From contig PZJY01000001.1 in assembly GCA_031472005.1 (NCBI GenBank), positions 2,356,001-2,420,000 of the forward strand: a stretch of 64,000 nt of DNA, read 5' to 3'. The notes beneath the pieces were generated by a model. That model was not told the origin of the DNA. It was given only the letters and a program-made list of their open reading frames with translations, and did no database searches. Source of the stretch: Tetracladium setigerum. Taxonomy: Eukaryota; Ascomycota; Leotiomycetes; Helotiales. A program made the translations under genes and the position numbers. Below, one piece after another: positions 11,901-24,400 of this stretch. The stretch's first letter is position 1; every line of letters starts with the position of its first letter.

Positions 11901-14056
11901 TCATTAGTGCTGTACCAATCTCATCAACCAGGTTAAGGGCGATTACCTCATCCAGGAAGTGCGTAGTGATCAAAATTGTACGCCTAGAGTGACTGTTCTG
12001 AATAATGTTCCAGATGTTGCGCCTCGACAATGGGTCCTTCAAAGTTAGCTTTTTCCTCCTTTTTTGCCTAGAAAACCTACGAGGCCACTTGATGCCTCAT
12101 CAATACAGCATATCTTTGACCCTCCAATAAATGCTATGGCCAACTGTAACCTCCGCAATTGTCCACCACTTAAACTTTTCGCATATGAATGTTTCTTTTC
12201 GACAAGATTGCATTCGACAAGAACGTCCTCGTCATCCCCACTGTATTCTTCATGCGCAGCGGTCTTAAGCCTCTTCCAGATCCTGAGATGTTCATCTACC
12301 GTTAAATTTTCCCAGAGCACCTAAGATAGAGTTAACAAGAGATCCTATAAAAACATGTTTGACATATCATTACATTTGATTGTGGACAAATTCCGAAGTT
12401 CAGTCCCGAGCTATTGATAGCAAGTGAGGAGCCCTTATCCATGCTAGTCATGCCTGCGATACATTTCATGGTCGACGTTTTTCCACCTCCGTTGGGACCA
12501 AGTAGAAAGGTAACAGAACCAGTCTTGACTTCTAGGTTCAGGTTGTTCACAGCAATAGTTGATGTGCGTGCGTTCTTGGCAGGCCAGTACCAGTGAGACT
12601 TCGATGTGTATGTCTTGGACAATCCTGTGCAGCGAATAGCGACATCGCTGCTTATATCGATAGTCTCATGCTTGCGGGTAACATCCCAAGTTCGCCACTC
12701 AACTATATAGGCTGCGATTGTGTATATGACGATTTGGAGGCAAAAGAAAACAAAATATAAATACCCATCGAAAAGGCATTCCAGGTAGGGATCATTTGTT
12801 TGGAAGATATACTCTGGCGATAGTCTTGAGAGCGAAAATGGAACCTTGTGAGATTGAGCCCGAGCTATGTCGCCTATGAGAGTGACCCAGGTCATGGGAG
12901 GGAAGACAAGAGCTAAGCCGAAGACCTGACTAGGAGGGGCTCTGTAGCTCAATGTGTTTGCGACAGTAACAAAAGCCAAAGAGACTGCCAGGACAGAGCA
13001 GTATAGGCCGGCTAGCTGAGCCTTCCCGAAGAATGAAGCCACCAGGTGGGTGGATACTGTCAGTGATATGCCTGCTAGGATTGTGAGAGCTAGCAGTATA
13101 CCTATGGAAGTCCTCGTGAATAGTATGTATTTCAAAAGGCACGCACAAATGATAAAGCCCGGTAGGTAGATGGCGAAGAAGGAGATGACAGTGGACAGGA
13201 CCCGGGCTGCAACTGTGACCATTTGTGCCGTCATCAATTCTGAAATCGCAGTTTCTCTCTCGGCGGCGACAAACATACTGAGATGGTGAACAACGCCAAG
13301 TAGAATTAGTATGAATATGGGTGCCACAAAGGTGTCAACGATAGACAGCCAGTACTTGGCTTTATCTGGTGTTGATTCACTGGCAGTTGTAGCTTCAGGC
13401 CCGAGGTTCCCATTCCAGCCTCGCTCCATAGGTCTGGAAGACGTCGAGAAATTCCCAACATGGGAGTCAATCGCCCATTGGATTGGCAATAGTCGATCGG
13501 AGAGAAACGTTCGATGGGTTTCAGCATTATTATGATCGTAGTATTTGAACACTCTCTCGTCAAAGGCAATGATGTAGTCTGCAGTGGTTTCGTTGATCGC
13601 TCTGAAGATGACTGAAGCAAAGCAGAGGCTTGTGCCTTCCAGCGACTGTTGGCACAGGGTGAATAGGTCATCTGGATCGTTGACGACGTGTGCATCCAAG
13701 CTCTCCATTCCAGCTTGCTGTAATATTCCATTGATTACTGGACTCAAAGTCTTATTTGCGACGCCATTCCGTACGAAGACGATGCGGTGCTGCGCGGTTG
13801 AGTTGATGGCGTCTGACAAGTTTTGAATTGGGGATGCATGACTGGCGATGCCATTGCTCTCGGATTTATAACCAGATACGGTATCGGATATGTTCTTGAG
13901 AAAGCACAAGATCAGAGTAAATGCAATAGGAAGCAGTAGAGCCCGGATTATTGTTGTAATAGGCGCCTTGTAGAAGATGAGGAAGTTCTTGTAAATGAGA
14001 GTGGTAGTCTGGCGACGGAATCGACGCCTCTCTACTTTGTTAAATGAAGCAAACAT
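8941..14056 (-). CDS. full-size ABCA-type ABC transporter
   Basis: Full transporter of TMD1-NBD1-TMD2-NBD2 layout, a predicted ATP-driven exporter or lipid transporter of the ABCA subfamily. The first ATG in frame is 14056 (MFASFNKVERRRFRRQ). Four introns fit: 12373-12321 (53 nt), 12080-12037 (44), 11946-11892 (55) and 9574-9507 (68). The coding length is then exactly 1,632 codons. NBD1 has Walker A GPNGGGKT (near residue 520), Q-loop GICPQSN, signature SLSGGQLRR, Walker B KICCIDEASSGLD and H-loop ITTHFLDEAD. NBD2 has Walker A GANGAGKT (near 1331), GVCPQEDAI, DLSGGTRRK, Walker B VLLLDEPSTGQD and TTHSMEEAEAL. Each TMD begins with a helix followed by a large external loop, as in ABCA proteins. 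All catalytic motifs are present, so it should be active. The substrate cannot be inferred. Confidence 0.92.
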
Positions 14057-15371
14057 GATGTTTGTAAATATCGTTTGGCTGCAGCGTGGTCCTCTCCAGA
14101 CAAAGATTTGCTTTACAGCTTTAGAGAAGGAGAAATGAAAAGTGCCGACTTTGAAAGGCCCATGTATGTACGGTATGAATATATGAAAAGTGCCGCCAGA
14201 GTAGATTGAGAGTTCAGCAGCTGTAAAGGCCAATGATCATCAACATGCACGCATTAATACTTCTGTTCTTGGTTTACACACAGGATCGAATTAGTCAAAG
14301 GATTTGGGGCGCAGTCATTTCCTAAAGTAGCAGTTGTATATGGAGTAAATACGAGACCTAATCCGTGAGAGTTTGTGGCACGTGATCATCAGGTTGCTGA
14401 GTAATCCAACTGGCGTATCCTCGGCTCTCGACGCGTCACTTTCCAGCTACTTATACGAAGTATTTGTAGACCCTCCATGTTTCATGCATCACGACACGAA
14501 GTAATTTTGCTGCTGAAGCCATCGAATACGATCCTGCTGACCAATTAGATGCTGTAGTTGATTATTACTTCGTACTCCCGGAGCATATAGTATCAAGGAG
14601 CCATCAGCCAAAAGCAGCATACTACAAGGAGAAAACAACGAGGAGCTTGTGATATATTCTCATCAAAGACCCTCTCTACTATGAGTGGGTCAAATGAATA
14701 TCGGGGCTTCTTGTCATGGATCTGAATGGGACTGAGATAATTTGGTCCTTGTTTTTTCCATCTCCATCCTCACTCACTATCCTCGCCTTCATTCTTTGGT
14801 ACACTTTATTATCTCTTTATGCGCACAGCATATTGTTTGCTCGTCACTCTAATTTCTTTACTCTGCTTTCAGCGTATGGAACCTCGCTTGTTTGCACTCG
14901 TGTCATACCATTATCTGCGTTGCATTCCTCACTTGTTAAACATTAGTTCAGATCATGCATGTCATCAACCGCCCACGTTCATTCATTCCACACCAGCCGC
15001 CATCATGATCGCCAATCTACGCAATCGTTATATGTTCTTGATTTCAAATCCATGCTCTTCCCGTTCTCTATAACCTACTACTTGAGCGGCTACCCAGTCC
15101 CTTCCACAACCCGAGAGCATCTCGCTTCACCGGAACCGAAACCAAAAGAGAAACTAATCCAAAAGATTATCCCAAATACAAGACAGAGTCTACCATCAAA
15201 CCCCCTCCCATCGTGGACAACTTCCTTCTAGTAGCGGCAGAGTATTAGCAGCTGATCTACTACCTATTCCATCTTAGAACAGACTACCTTCAAAACAAGT
15301 AGACGAGGTCACGCTACTATTTATAGGCTTCATGCGTAACTGGCCGCACTATAATCATAGTTACCGAAACC
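14057..15371. other. ABCA upstream region, no supported gene
   Basis: Contains the presumed ABCA promoter. ORFs at 14716-15231 are Ser/Leu/His-rich without domains. The minus-strand frame continues upstream of the ABCA ATG to 14233 but only with a TTG, so I kept the ATG at 14056. Confidence 0.45.
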
Positions 15372-15820
15372 TTGGAGGTTGGCACCGTATCGCAATGCCA
15401 AGCGATCCTCGTTGCTCCAACAGATGGCGTTGCTTGCGGCTCGAAGGGCCCTGATCTCTGCGCGTGGTGTTGTCCCCATCAACATGTGGTAAGCCCTACG
15501 CTCAACACAATCTATCCCCAAGTCCTGCCTGGCGACGGAAATATGTTACTGTGCAGAATGCTAACTCTGCCCTACTTCCTAGGCCTAATCAACCAAAACC
15601 AAAGACTCCTGCGGACTGTGCTCTGTATTGTCAGGACCGGATTGGTGATTACTATCGCTCGTTCGGTGTTTATGCCAAGATGGTAAATGTGACAAGTGTA
15701 TACTCTTGTGAGTGTTACGATAGTGGAGTTGGCGGCTTGCAATTATCGGCGGGAGGTGCCGCAAGGAATTTGACGTCGGGAACCTTCTACGATGCGAGCT
15801 GCTTCGCGATTGAGTGCTAG
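15372..15820 (+). pseudogene. Cys-rich secreted-protein fragment, possibly PAN/WSC-like
   Basis: The open frame ending at 15820 contains TPADCALYCQDR, VTSVYSCECYDSG and FYDASCFAIEC. This spacing of cysteines and aromatics resembles fungal PAN/WSC-type surface domains; that is inference from pattern alone. A plausible intron acceptor (branch gctaact, acceptor cctag, near 15560-15581) precedes it. The upstream frame 15372-15490 carries CGSKGPDLCAWCC and ends at a gtaagc donor, but the phases of these two pieces do not match. No signal peptide was found, so the gene is partial, broken or not resolved by eye. Confidence 0.35.
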
Positions 15821-16511
15821 CAATGTTTTATGAGTACCTAGCGAACGCGCACAGTACAACAGAGTCATATTGGGTATTGAGTGCATTTTCTGTTGGAAGC
15901 AGGGCCTTACCTTTGACTTGAAAAAAAGCCGTGGGTGGTCTTGATACGATACCTAGACCTTATAGATTGTAATATAAGACAATGATTTGTTATTCTGTGC
16001 AGCTTCTCACTTCCGTCTCGAGATATGTGGTCGGATACCTGACTGCTCAGAAAATAGCAGATCAAAGTTGTGGCGTGGGGTACATTAACCTTACTACATT
16101 CTGCCGTGTGACAAAGGCCCGCCGTCAAGAGGGACACCCTTGTAATGCTTGGCGACCCCATATCTTGCTCCACAAAGGATACTCTCAGTTGTGCAAGAAC
16201 TTTTTACGGAGGTACAGCTGTTAAGTATTGTAAGTGGGGCGGGTTTTCAATCCATGCTAAGTCAACCACAACACTATATAAAATTTTGAAAAAACACACC
16301 GTCGTATTACCTACTTAAAAACGAGTATTTTAGTCTTTTCAGGTTTTAATTTGAACTTTGGAGTGGAAAGTTGTGTTGAAAAGATAAAAATTGGCAAGGG
16401 AGATCCACCTACCTTACTTCACCGCTGTACTTCCGTAAAGAGCAATATCTGAGGCTCCCGCTCCTTTGACCCATTCCGCCATCTAATCCACCCTAGACGT
16501 TATAACCGCCA
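15821..16511. other. intergenic region
   Basis: Nothing supported. A plus ORF at 15982-16224 has no recognisable motif. Confidence 0.4.
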
Positions 16512-17426
16512 TTGGCACTGTGTGCTATTCACAAAATCACAATGACGGGTGGAGTTGAACACTCATCCTCATCGGATTCCTCTAATTCCGATACAGACGA
16601 CTCAGATTCAATACTTGAAATCCGGCGGCACTTCCAAGTTGATCACACCATAACTTCCCAAGCCCGGGCAGATTTGCTGGCACCACTTCGATTCAGTACT
16701 CTTTCACTGTTGCCATCAACGACGTATCATCCTCCAGACCCACTTGATCGTGACGACGCTATTACTGGAATTCGAGTGCATTTCGCCCGAGTACCTTCTG
16801 TTCATAAGTGGGGATTTGCTATTATACGATGTACATATTCCTCTGAGTCACTATGGAAGATATATCTTGAGCGTATCCGCTATCACATCGCGGATGACCT
16901 CAATTTTAAGCAGGATGCTGATTTGAGAGCCAAGCTCGAGGTTCCCATCTTAGAGAGCCCCTCGACTTTAGATGGCCTCACGTGGAAGGAAGCTAGAGAT
17001 GTCTTCGATGCATGGGCTCTAGAAGATATTAAATCCCGTCCGGGATATTGTGATGACTGGCTGAAGGGGGAGACGATGGATTTACACAATGCTTTATTAT
17101 GGTCCCCTCGCACCGAGTTCTTTATCTACGCTGATGCAGCTTCTATTAACAGCGTAGTGAACTGCGGACAGCATTATAAAGAGGTTAATGCGCCCGGAGC
17201 ATATTACTTTACGATTGTCGCGACGGGTTTGAAAACTCCGAGAATATATCATGCGAGGAAGGATGGGACGCCGGCGAAGGATTATGAGGAGTCGGAGGGG
17301 ACGAGAAGTGCTCTTAGACAGAAGTGGAAGGCGCATCAGTATGTTCAGCTTTATTCGTATTGCTTGGATGATTGCTGGCCTGAAATACATGAGGTTGATG
17401 GGGGAGGAGTTTCGCGGTGTTTTTAG
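16512..17426 (+). CDS. fungal conserved hypothetical protein
   Basis: A 304-residue single-exon frame. The second ATG at 16542 (MTGGVEHSSSSDSSNSDTDD) is the likelier start. After an acidic Ser/Asp-rich leader comes a folded region with VHKWGFAIIRCTYSSESLW, LERIRYHIADDL, a WKEARDVFDAWALEDI segment and FFIYADAASINSVV. This pattern (arginine-aromatic strand, W/F-rich helix, then a Y.D..S strand) recurs in an uncharacterised Pezizomycotina protein family. The stop follows a Gly-rich VDGGGVSRCF tail. No enzyme motif, TM segment or signal peptide is visible, and the function is unknown. It is the last intact gene before the AT-rich block. Confidence 0.65.
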   Translation: MALCAIHKITMTGGVEHSSSSDSSNSDTDDSDSILEIRRHFQVDHTITSQARADLLAPLRFSTLSLLPSTTYHPPDPLDRDDAITGIRVHFARVPSVHKWGFAIIRCTYSSESLWKIYLERIRYHIADDLNFKQDADLRAKLEVPILESPSTLDGLTWKEARDVFDAWALEDIKSRPGYCDDWLKGETMDLHNALLWSPRTEFFIYADAASINSVVNCGQHYKEVNAPGAYYFTIVATGLKTPRIYHARKDGTPAKDYEESEGTRSALRQKWKAHQYVQLYSYCLDDCWPEIHEVDGGGVSRCF

Positions 17427-18200
17427 AACATGGTATCGTATTTGTTTGCGAGTGATGATCAGGGGTGTTTTACATGTATGGGCTTCGACAATGGATGGAT
17501 ATCCTCTCAGTACGGAAGCACATGTGAAGTCCAGGAGATCTGCTACCAACCTCCCTCCTTACATGCCAATCATTAGTAGGTACACTTTACACATACATCA
17601 GAATCATGGCCAAATGTCCAGTCGAAATGACCTATTTCTTGTCATCCTGCGCGCCAGCTTTGAGCCACATTTTCATGAGTGATAACCACCAGATTTAGAT
17701 AATCTCAAAGAAAAGGAATGAAGCCTGATACGCACATAGGAATGTAAGTATATTCGTACAGCTTGAGGCACTGACAGAGAGGGAGAGCATGCCGATTCTT
17801 TTGATCAACCTCCTCCTACTCAGTCAAGCCCTTTCCGCAGATCCAGCATTGGAAATATGATCAAAGTGACATATTCATCTGTTCAGCATGCCTTTGTGCA
17901 AGAAAGATTATCTACCTAGGCGATGCAGCATCGCTCACATCTTCAGACTTAGCAACTTGGTGAAGAGGCTAAGCTTGGACGTTCCTGAGCGTGCCAGACA
18001 ACACATCCAGGGTGGCTTTATCTGTCTTCATCGCATCCCTGCGTCGGCAATTTTGGAGAGCACAACGCCAGCAGAAATCAAACACGGCAAGTACACTGAT
18101 GTAGATATAGTAGGACAAACAATTGACAGACAACCAACGTTTTAGAAGCCTGAATTATTGGATTTCCCTCCTCTAATGTTAGTGATAGTGCCGACATCCT
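17427..18200. other. intergenic transition to AT-rich DNA
   Basis: No supported gene. An 85-codon plus ORF at 17888-18145 has no recognisable domain. Base composition changes abruptly to AT-rich after about 18200. Confidence 0.4.
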
Positions 18201-19158
18201 CCGACCACAGCAAAAAGTCGTCTGTACGCAGCCAACAAAATCAGCCGTCTTCCACTTTCAGCTTTATATCTATATAATTTACCACAAGCTGGCCGATATA
18301 TTCAATACTATAACGAGGTATATACCACTTTTAAGTCCATAACTATTATTATAAACTCCTATAGATTTTTCGTATTATATTCTCGGCTTCTAAATCTAAG
18401 ATATATCTAATATTCTCTACCTAATAATTAGGAAAACATTCATTAATATCACCTTGATTTATAAAGTCTTACTTATCTATCTTATTAATATCCTAGGATA
18501 TAAATAGTGTTAAATTTTCATAATCTATAAGAAAACTTTCGAAAATTAATATAATAGTCTTTTATACGTAGCTCACTATTATAGGTTTATATACTCGTAT
18601 AATAGTAATAGTCGAGGGTCGGGAAATCTATATATCTTATGTCGTGTTATAGGTGGTGCAATGCTATAAAGTATAAAGGAAGTAAAGATAATAAAGATGA
18701 AAGGTAATAGGATAAAATTAAGTATATTAATCTCTAAAGAGCTCCTCTTTAATAAGAGGAAAGCTCCCTTATTAATAATTTTCTTGTTAAAGGATTTAGT
18801 ATTTAATATAAATTTTTAAAAAAACTATAAGAGTAAAATAAATAAAAATAATAAAAAGAAATATAAAATATAATAAGGGTACTTACTTAAACTTTTATTA
18901 AGTTAAAGCTTTATTAAGGAGATCTTAATATATATTAATATAAGATCACGTGATAAAAATATTATAATATACCTCTTAAAGAATTAATATATTAAATAAG
19001 TAATAACTTTAATTAAATAATAAGTAATAACTTTAATTAAGAAGAATTAAACTTTTATAAGTTATATTAAAATCTTAATTATATATTATAGTTTGTTAAT
19101 ATTCGACTAGATTCGGAATTATCGCTTTTTCTTTTCCTTGTAATATAATTATTACTTA

Positions 19159-19315
19159 TATTAAATATTATTAATAAGTGATATTAATCACTTAAATTAA
19201 TTATTTAATCTATTTATTAGATATTTCATCCTATTATAGCTTTACAATAGAGGTTGCAACCCTTTCGGCTCCAATAGCTTAAATTGGCTTAAATAGCTTT
19301 ATTGATTTATAATTA
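19159..19315 (+). repeat. partial copy of the TGTT...AACA LTR-like repeat
   Basis: Matches the first ~150 bases of the copies at 27934 and 40746 (TATTAAATATTATTAATAAG, then tgcaaccctttcggctc). The terminal TGTT appears as TATT, a G-to-A change. The rest of the repeat is absent or unrecognisable. Confidence 0.65.
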
Positions 19316-19975
19316 TTAGGAAAATAGTAATTATAAATCGGGACAACCTAACCGATATTATTTCACGACTTAAGACTTTAAAACTAGAAAGGAGTTATAT
19401 ATATTATAATTAGGAGGAGACGTATAAATAGGATTATCCTAGGATAAGTAAATTAAGTTTCGTATAAGTTATTAATAAGATAAATATAAGAGAATTATCC
19501 CTTTCATATAAAGAGAAGGGGGATGGATATATCGAATATATTCTTTAAATATAATACGTATTAGAATTATATACTTATTTTATTTTGTATTTATTATTAT
19601 TTATTTTATTTTATATTTATTATTATTCATTTAAATACTTATAAAGCTTTACCTTAAGGATATTAACTATTATTAATTAATAATAAAGAAATATAATTAA
19701 AAAGAAGAGACGCCATATACGAAGTTAATATTTATCTCTCGCTTAAGTTAAATTATAAATTCGTATAAAAGCGTATCAAGAGATCTCCTTTTAATTATAT
19801 TAAGATTTTAAAGGTTCATATAAAGTTCTCTTAATAATTATTATTTAAAACCTTTTATTTAATAAGAAGAAAGATTACTCTCGTATAATCTCTATTTACC
19901 ACAAGGATAATATATTATATAATTAAGAATAGAATTTATTTTAATAACTTATAAAGACTTTTTTATTAAATAAAG

Positions 19976-20224
19976 TGTCACAAGAAATGGAAGTCGCATG
20001 ACTAATATTCAGCATCGAGCTGGTTGTCAGCGAGTCAGCACTCTGGACCCTGGTTCCAAAGCGCTCTTGGCACGTACTGCCTGTATATAATAAAAGCGTG
20101 TCCCCCTGAATAGCAGGAGGACAAGAGCACAATTCATCACCTTTTGTGAGGCCTTCACATAGCGTCACAACGCTCTCACCAACACCACTTCACTGCTCGA
20201 TACAAGTGCTTCTACAGTGTAACA
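19976..20224. mobile_element. un-RIPed solo LTR, 249 bp, target duplication TAAAG
   Basis: Begins TGTCACAAGAAATGG and ends TACAGTGTAACA, flanked on both sides by TAAAG (19971-19975 and 20225-20229). The TG...CA ends and 5-bp target duplication are those of an LTR retrotransposon. Its composition is ordinary and rich in CA/CG, unlike the AT-rich DNA on both sides, so it inserted after the surrounding block decayed. A tataata-like box lies near 20084. No internal region remains, so it formed by LTR-LTR recombination. A deleted relative lies at 41663-41722. Confidence 0.85.
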
Positions 20225-20408
20225 TAAAGCTACTAAGCACTATATATTAAATTGAACCCTCTTAAATTAATAGTTATATTATATAACCGATAAGATACTA
20301 TTATTGATTCCCATATTATTATACAAATTAAATCTAGAGACTTAAGGACGAATATTTAATATAAATAATAAAATACACCTTATGAAAGTTAAAGTATGTA
20401 ATTATATT

Positions 20409-20980
20409 TGTTGGAATCAGATAAATGATAATATAAGTAATTAAGTGATTTAAATGATTATAGTGCAGTGGAAGTGATCAGAGTGGATATAAGTGATCAG
20501 AAGAGTGTTTAATGTGCTTAATTAAAAAAGATATCCTTAAGGGAATCTTAGTGATTAATATAATGATAGTGAATCGGTAGAATCCGATATATTAAAAGTA
20601 TTAATAATTAAATTAAATATAAGACAGATAAATGAAAAACCCGAATTAAAATACTAATATAACTTATAAATAAGTCGGCCTTATTAAATCCGATTAAAAT
20701 CCCTTAAATATAAGACGGTATAATAAGAATCTGATTAAATTACTTAATAAGAAGACGGAGTAATTTTAGTCTGTGCTAAATAATATTTATGACTTATAAG
20801 TAAGTCGGCTTAACTATAAATTAAATAAAGCTATTTAATCTAATTTAAGCTATTAGAGTCGAAAGGGTTGCAACTATTATCGTAAAGCCGAAATATGATA
20901 AAATATCCTTAAAATTAATTAAAGGGAGTAAATAACTAATTCAGGTGATTATTATCACTTATTAAATTATAAATTATTAT
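20409..20980 (-). repeat. TGTT...AACA LTR-like repeat, copy A, 3' end degenerate
   Basis: Starts TGTTGGAATCAGATAAATGA and runs through the shared internal blocks (ggaatcttagtga, cggtagaatccgat, gtcgaaagggttgcaac), in the orientation opposite to copies B, D and F. The expected AATATTTAACA terminus is not present; the match fades after ttattaaattataaatta. No target duplication was found. Confidence 0.75.
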
Positions 20981-21030
20981 AAAGACGTCTATTATCTTTT
21001 ATTTAGATAAAGCTAGGGTTATAGTCTTAC

Positions 21031-21476
21031 TGTCACGGTTCCGATTCCACTAACTGAAGTGAAGTCGTAGTCGAGGGTTTATTTACTAAGTTAAAGCAAG
21101 GAAGTCAATCACTAAGTGATTATAAGTAAGAACAAGCTAATATTAATAATATATAATCCTAATTTAAATACTAAGTTAAGCACGAAGCTCCTATCTAATG
21201 AAATACTATTCCTTCTTATATAGATCTCTTCGTAACGAATAGAGTCCCGAACTATAGAGTCCTAACTATTAGAGTCCGACTCCATTAATTAGACTCCTTA
21301 TTTAGCGGACTCTATCACGTGATTACTTAAGCAATTATTACTAACACTTTCCTATGACTAACTAAGTTATTAAAGTTCTTTATAAAGTAGTAATAGCAAG
21401 CCACTTAACTATACTAATTATTATATTACTCCCGAGCCTTAAGCTCCTCACGTGCGTATAAGTCACGTTCGTAACA
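21031..21476 (-). repeat. 3' LTR of the gypsy element
   Basis: 446 bp, TGTCACGG...TTCGTAACA. Differs from the partner at 27193-27638 mainly by transitions, for example ccactaactgaag versus ccactaattaaag, as expected of RIP on each copy separately. Confidence 0.92.
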
Positions 21477-24400
21477 TTATCCCCCTTTTGTATTAGTGTA
21501 GTCCCCACACTTAAATATATTAAAGGAAATATCGCTAATAGTTTATAACTATCACCTTCTTTCATTATACTATCCGTTCATTATTAAAAATTGAAAGAGC
21601 GTCTTACGCTAACGGTGCGTATTAAGAAATCTAGCCGTATAGCCGAAACGTGTTCGTATTGTAAGAAAACTTATAAGAAGTGTCTTCTAAATATTCGGGA
21701 ATTAAGTCGCTGCTCCGAATATATTCGTTCTAAACGGTCCTACGATACTAAGGGTTATATTATTATTTAATCCCGTCCTTTAATAATGTGTAAGTTCTTT
21801 TAAGGGGCGGCGCGTAAGCGTTACCTCTTAAGGCTTCCTTAACTTACGAATTCCGTAGAAAATAGTTTAACTCTTAAGAGCGATCTTTTCCTATAATTAT
21901 TAACTCTTAAGGATATTAATTTTATTCCCGATTCTCTTAAGCATAAATTCTAAGTGGCTTTATTCGAAAGCTCGGAGCCGGTTTCCTCATTAGTTATTAC
22001 GGGAACTACTCCGCCCGCTTCTATCGTTTTAAATACTTTATCTGCTCCCTTTTAATCTTTAAGGTCGGACTAGGTAAGAGGCGATAGTGATAGTCTATTA
22101 ATATCCGGTAATAATTAAGATTTATCTTTAATTCTTAAGAATTCTTAAATTATAGGTAATCCTTCCATTTAATCAAATAATAAAGTTTATTCTTAACTAG
22201 CTTATAATCTAGGATTTTTTCTACTTTATATTTTACTTTTAGGTTTACCGGTTATATTAATATATTAAGAGCTAGTGGTGCTCCTAATAGTGCTTTCTCG
22301 AGGAGAGATATATAGAATACTAAATAGATATTTATATTCTTTAATAAAGCGAGTTCGTAATTTAAACGTCCTTTAATTATTTTAATTTTAAATAGTTTAA
22401 GTTTCTTATAATCTAATTTATCGCTCGGTCTTTCTATCTTAATATTTCGTCGTAATAAATAGACTTTATCCCCCTCCTTTAGCGTTAACTCTTAATTACG
22501 CTTCTTATTATAATAAAGGGCGCTCCTTTTTATCACGAATCGTAACTCTTTAACTAATTTAATATATAAGTGTTTAATTTCATTAATTTAAGTCCTAGTT
22601 AGCTAATTATTAATGTTTATCGAATAAGGTTTATAATATACGTTCTTTTTATATCCGAAATTAATATAAAATAGTAATACCTTCGTAATATTTATAATTA
22701 AGCTATTATATATAAATTAAGCTAATGGGAGTAATAATACCTAATTATCTTATTTATAATTAATATAATAACGTAAGTAAGCTTTAATAACCTAATTCAT
22801 TCGTTCTATTCCTCCGTTTATTTATAAATGGAAAGAAGTTAATAATTTCCTCTTAACTCTTAAATAAGCGATTAAGGCGGTCTAAAATTTAAACGTAAAG
22901 AGCTTATCTCGGTCCGAGACTATCTCCTCTAATATACCGTGATAAGTAACTACTTCTTATAAAAATGCGAAGGCTAACTCTTCGGCAATACTAGATTCCT
23001 TATATAAGATATAAATTATATATTTCGTAAGCCTCTCCATTATAATTAAAATCGAGTCGTAAGCGACTCCTATTATTAAATCTCTTAAAAGTAGTAATTT
23101 AATAATAAAATCCTATTAAATTAATTTCTAAGGTATCTCTAATATAAGTGTCGTGCCTATTAATCTATAAGGTGTATATCTCGCAACTTTATTACGAATA
23201 CACACGTTACATTAACTAACGACTTCCTTAACTAAGGATGCGACCTAGTTAACGTAATAATAATGTTTCAATCTCTAAAGGGTTTTTCGGCTTCCTTAAT
23301 ATCCGTGAGCCGGGGCCTTATAATAATTTTTTACGAATTCCCTCGTATATAAATCTAATATAACTAGCTTACCCTTATAATAGTCGGCATATTCTAAGTC
23401 CTTTCCTTAAGCTATAAGGATCTCGTTAGTCTAAGGTCTATAAACTCTAATAGCGAGAGCGACTTCTTTAATACTAAGAACTAAGTCTCTATCGGCGTTT
23501 TCCTTAAATATCGCGATTTCCTTATAAACTTTACTTCCTTCGTATCTTAATAGTTTATTAAGAGCGTCCGCAATAACGTTCTTTAAGCCTTTAATATATT
23601 TAATTATTAAATCGAATTAAGAAAGTTCCTTAGCCTATCTAACTAATCTTCGATTATTAAGGACTTTTATAATTATAAAAGTCCTTAAATTTATATAATT
23701 AATATAGATTATAATAAGAAATTTAACTCCTTAAAAGTAAATCTTTTAATGTCTTAAAGCTTTAATAATAACTATAAGTTCTTTTTTATAAATATCGTAA
23801 TTTTATTCCGTTAACGAATAAGTTTTAAAGTAATATATTATAAGGTATAATTTTCCGTTTTCGTTAAGTTAAAGATATATAGCTCCTACGTAAACATTTA
23901 AAGAGTCTATTTAAAGAATATTAAGACGGTCTTCGTGGAAACTATAAATCACGAGTTCTTTTATAAATCGGTTTTTAAGTTCTTCGAAGGCGGCTTTCTC
24001 TTTTATTCCTATTTAGAAGGGCATATCCTTCTTAATAAGTCTTATTAATAAAGCGACGATTCCTGAATATCCTTTAATAAATTAACGGCTAAAGTTGCCG
24101 GTTCTTAAAAAGGATTAAATATCCTTAATATTTTAAGGTTCGGGCCATTCCTTAATGGCTCGGATCTTATTAGGATCGATGCTTATAGATCCGGGTCGGA
24201 TAATATATCTTAAAATAAGGTTTTTATAACTCCGAATTCACACTTATTAAGTTTTAATCTAAAGTCTACTTTAAGGAGAGCGTCTAAGATTAGTTTAATA
24301 TATTATTCGTGGTCTTCGAATCGTTCCGAATAGACGATTATATCGTCGAGGTAATAAATTATAAATTTTCTAAGATAATCTCGTAATATATTATCGTTTT

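Noticed and set aside
14716..15231. Overlapping plus-strand ORFs upstream of the ABCA gene
   Set aside because: Different frames, no domain, no conserved splice structure.
17251..17682. Arg-rich 143-codon plus ORF
   Set aside because: It overlaps the 16512-17426 gene in another frame and is a composition artefact.
21380..21565. 61-codon minus-strand ORF across the LTR edge
   Set aside because: It spans the LTR and polypurine tract; chance frame in AT-rich DNA.
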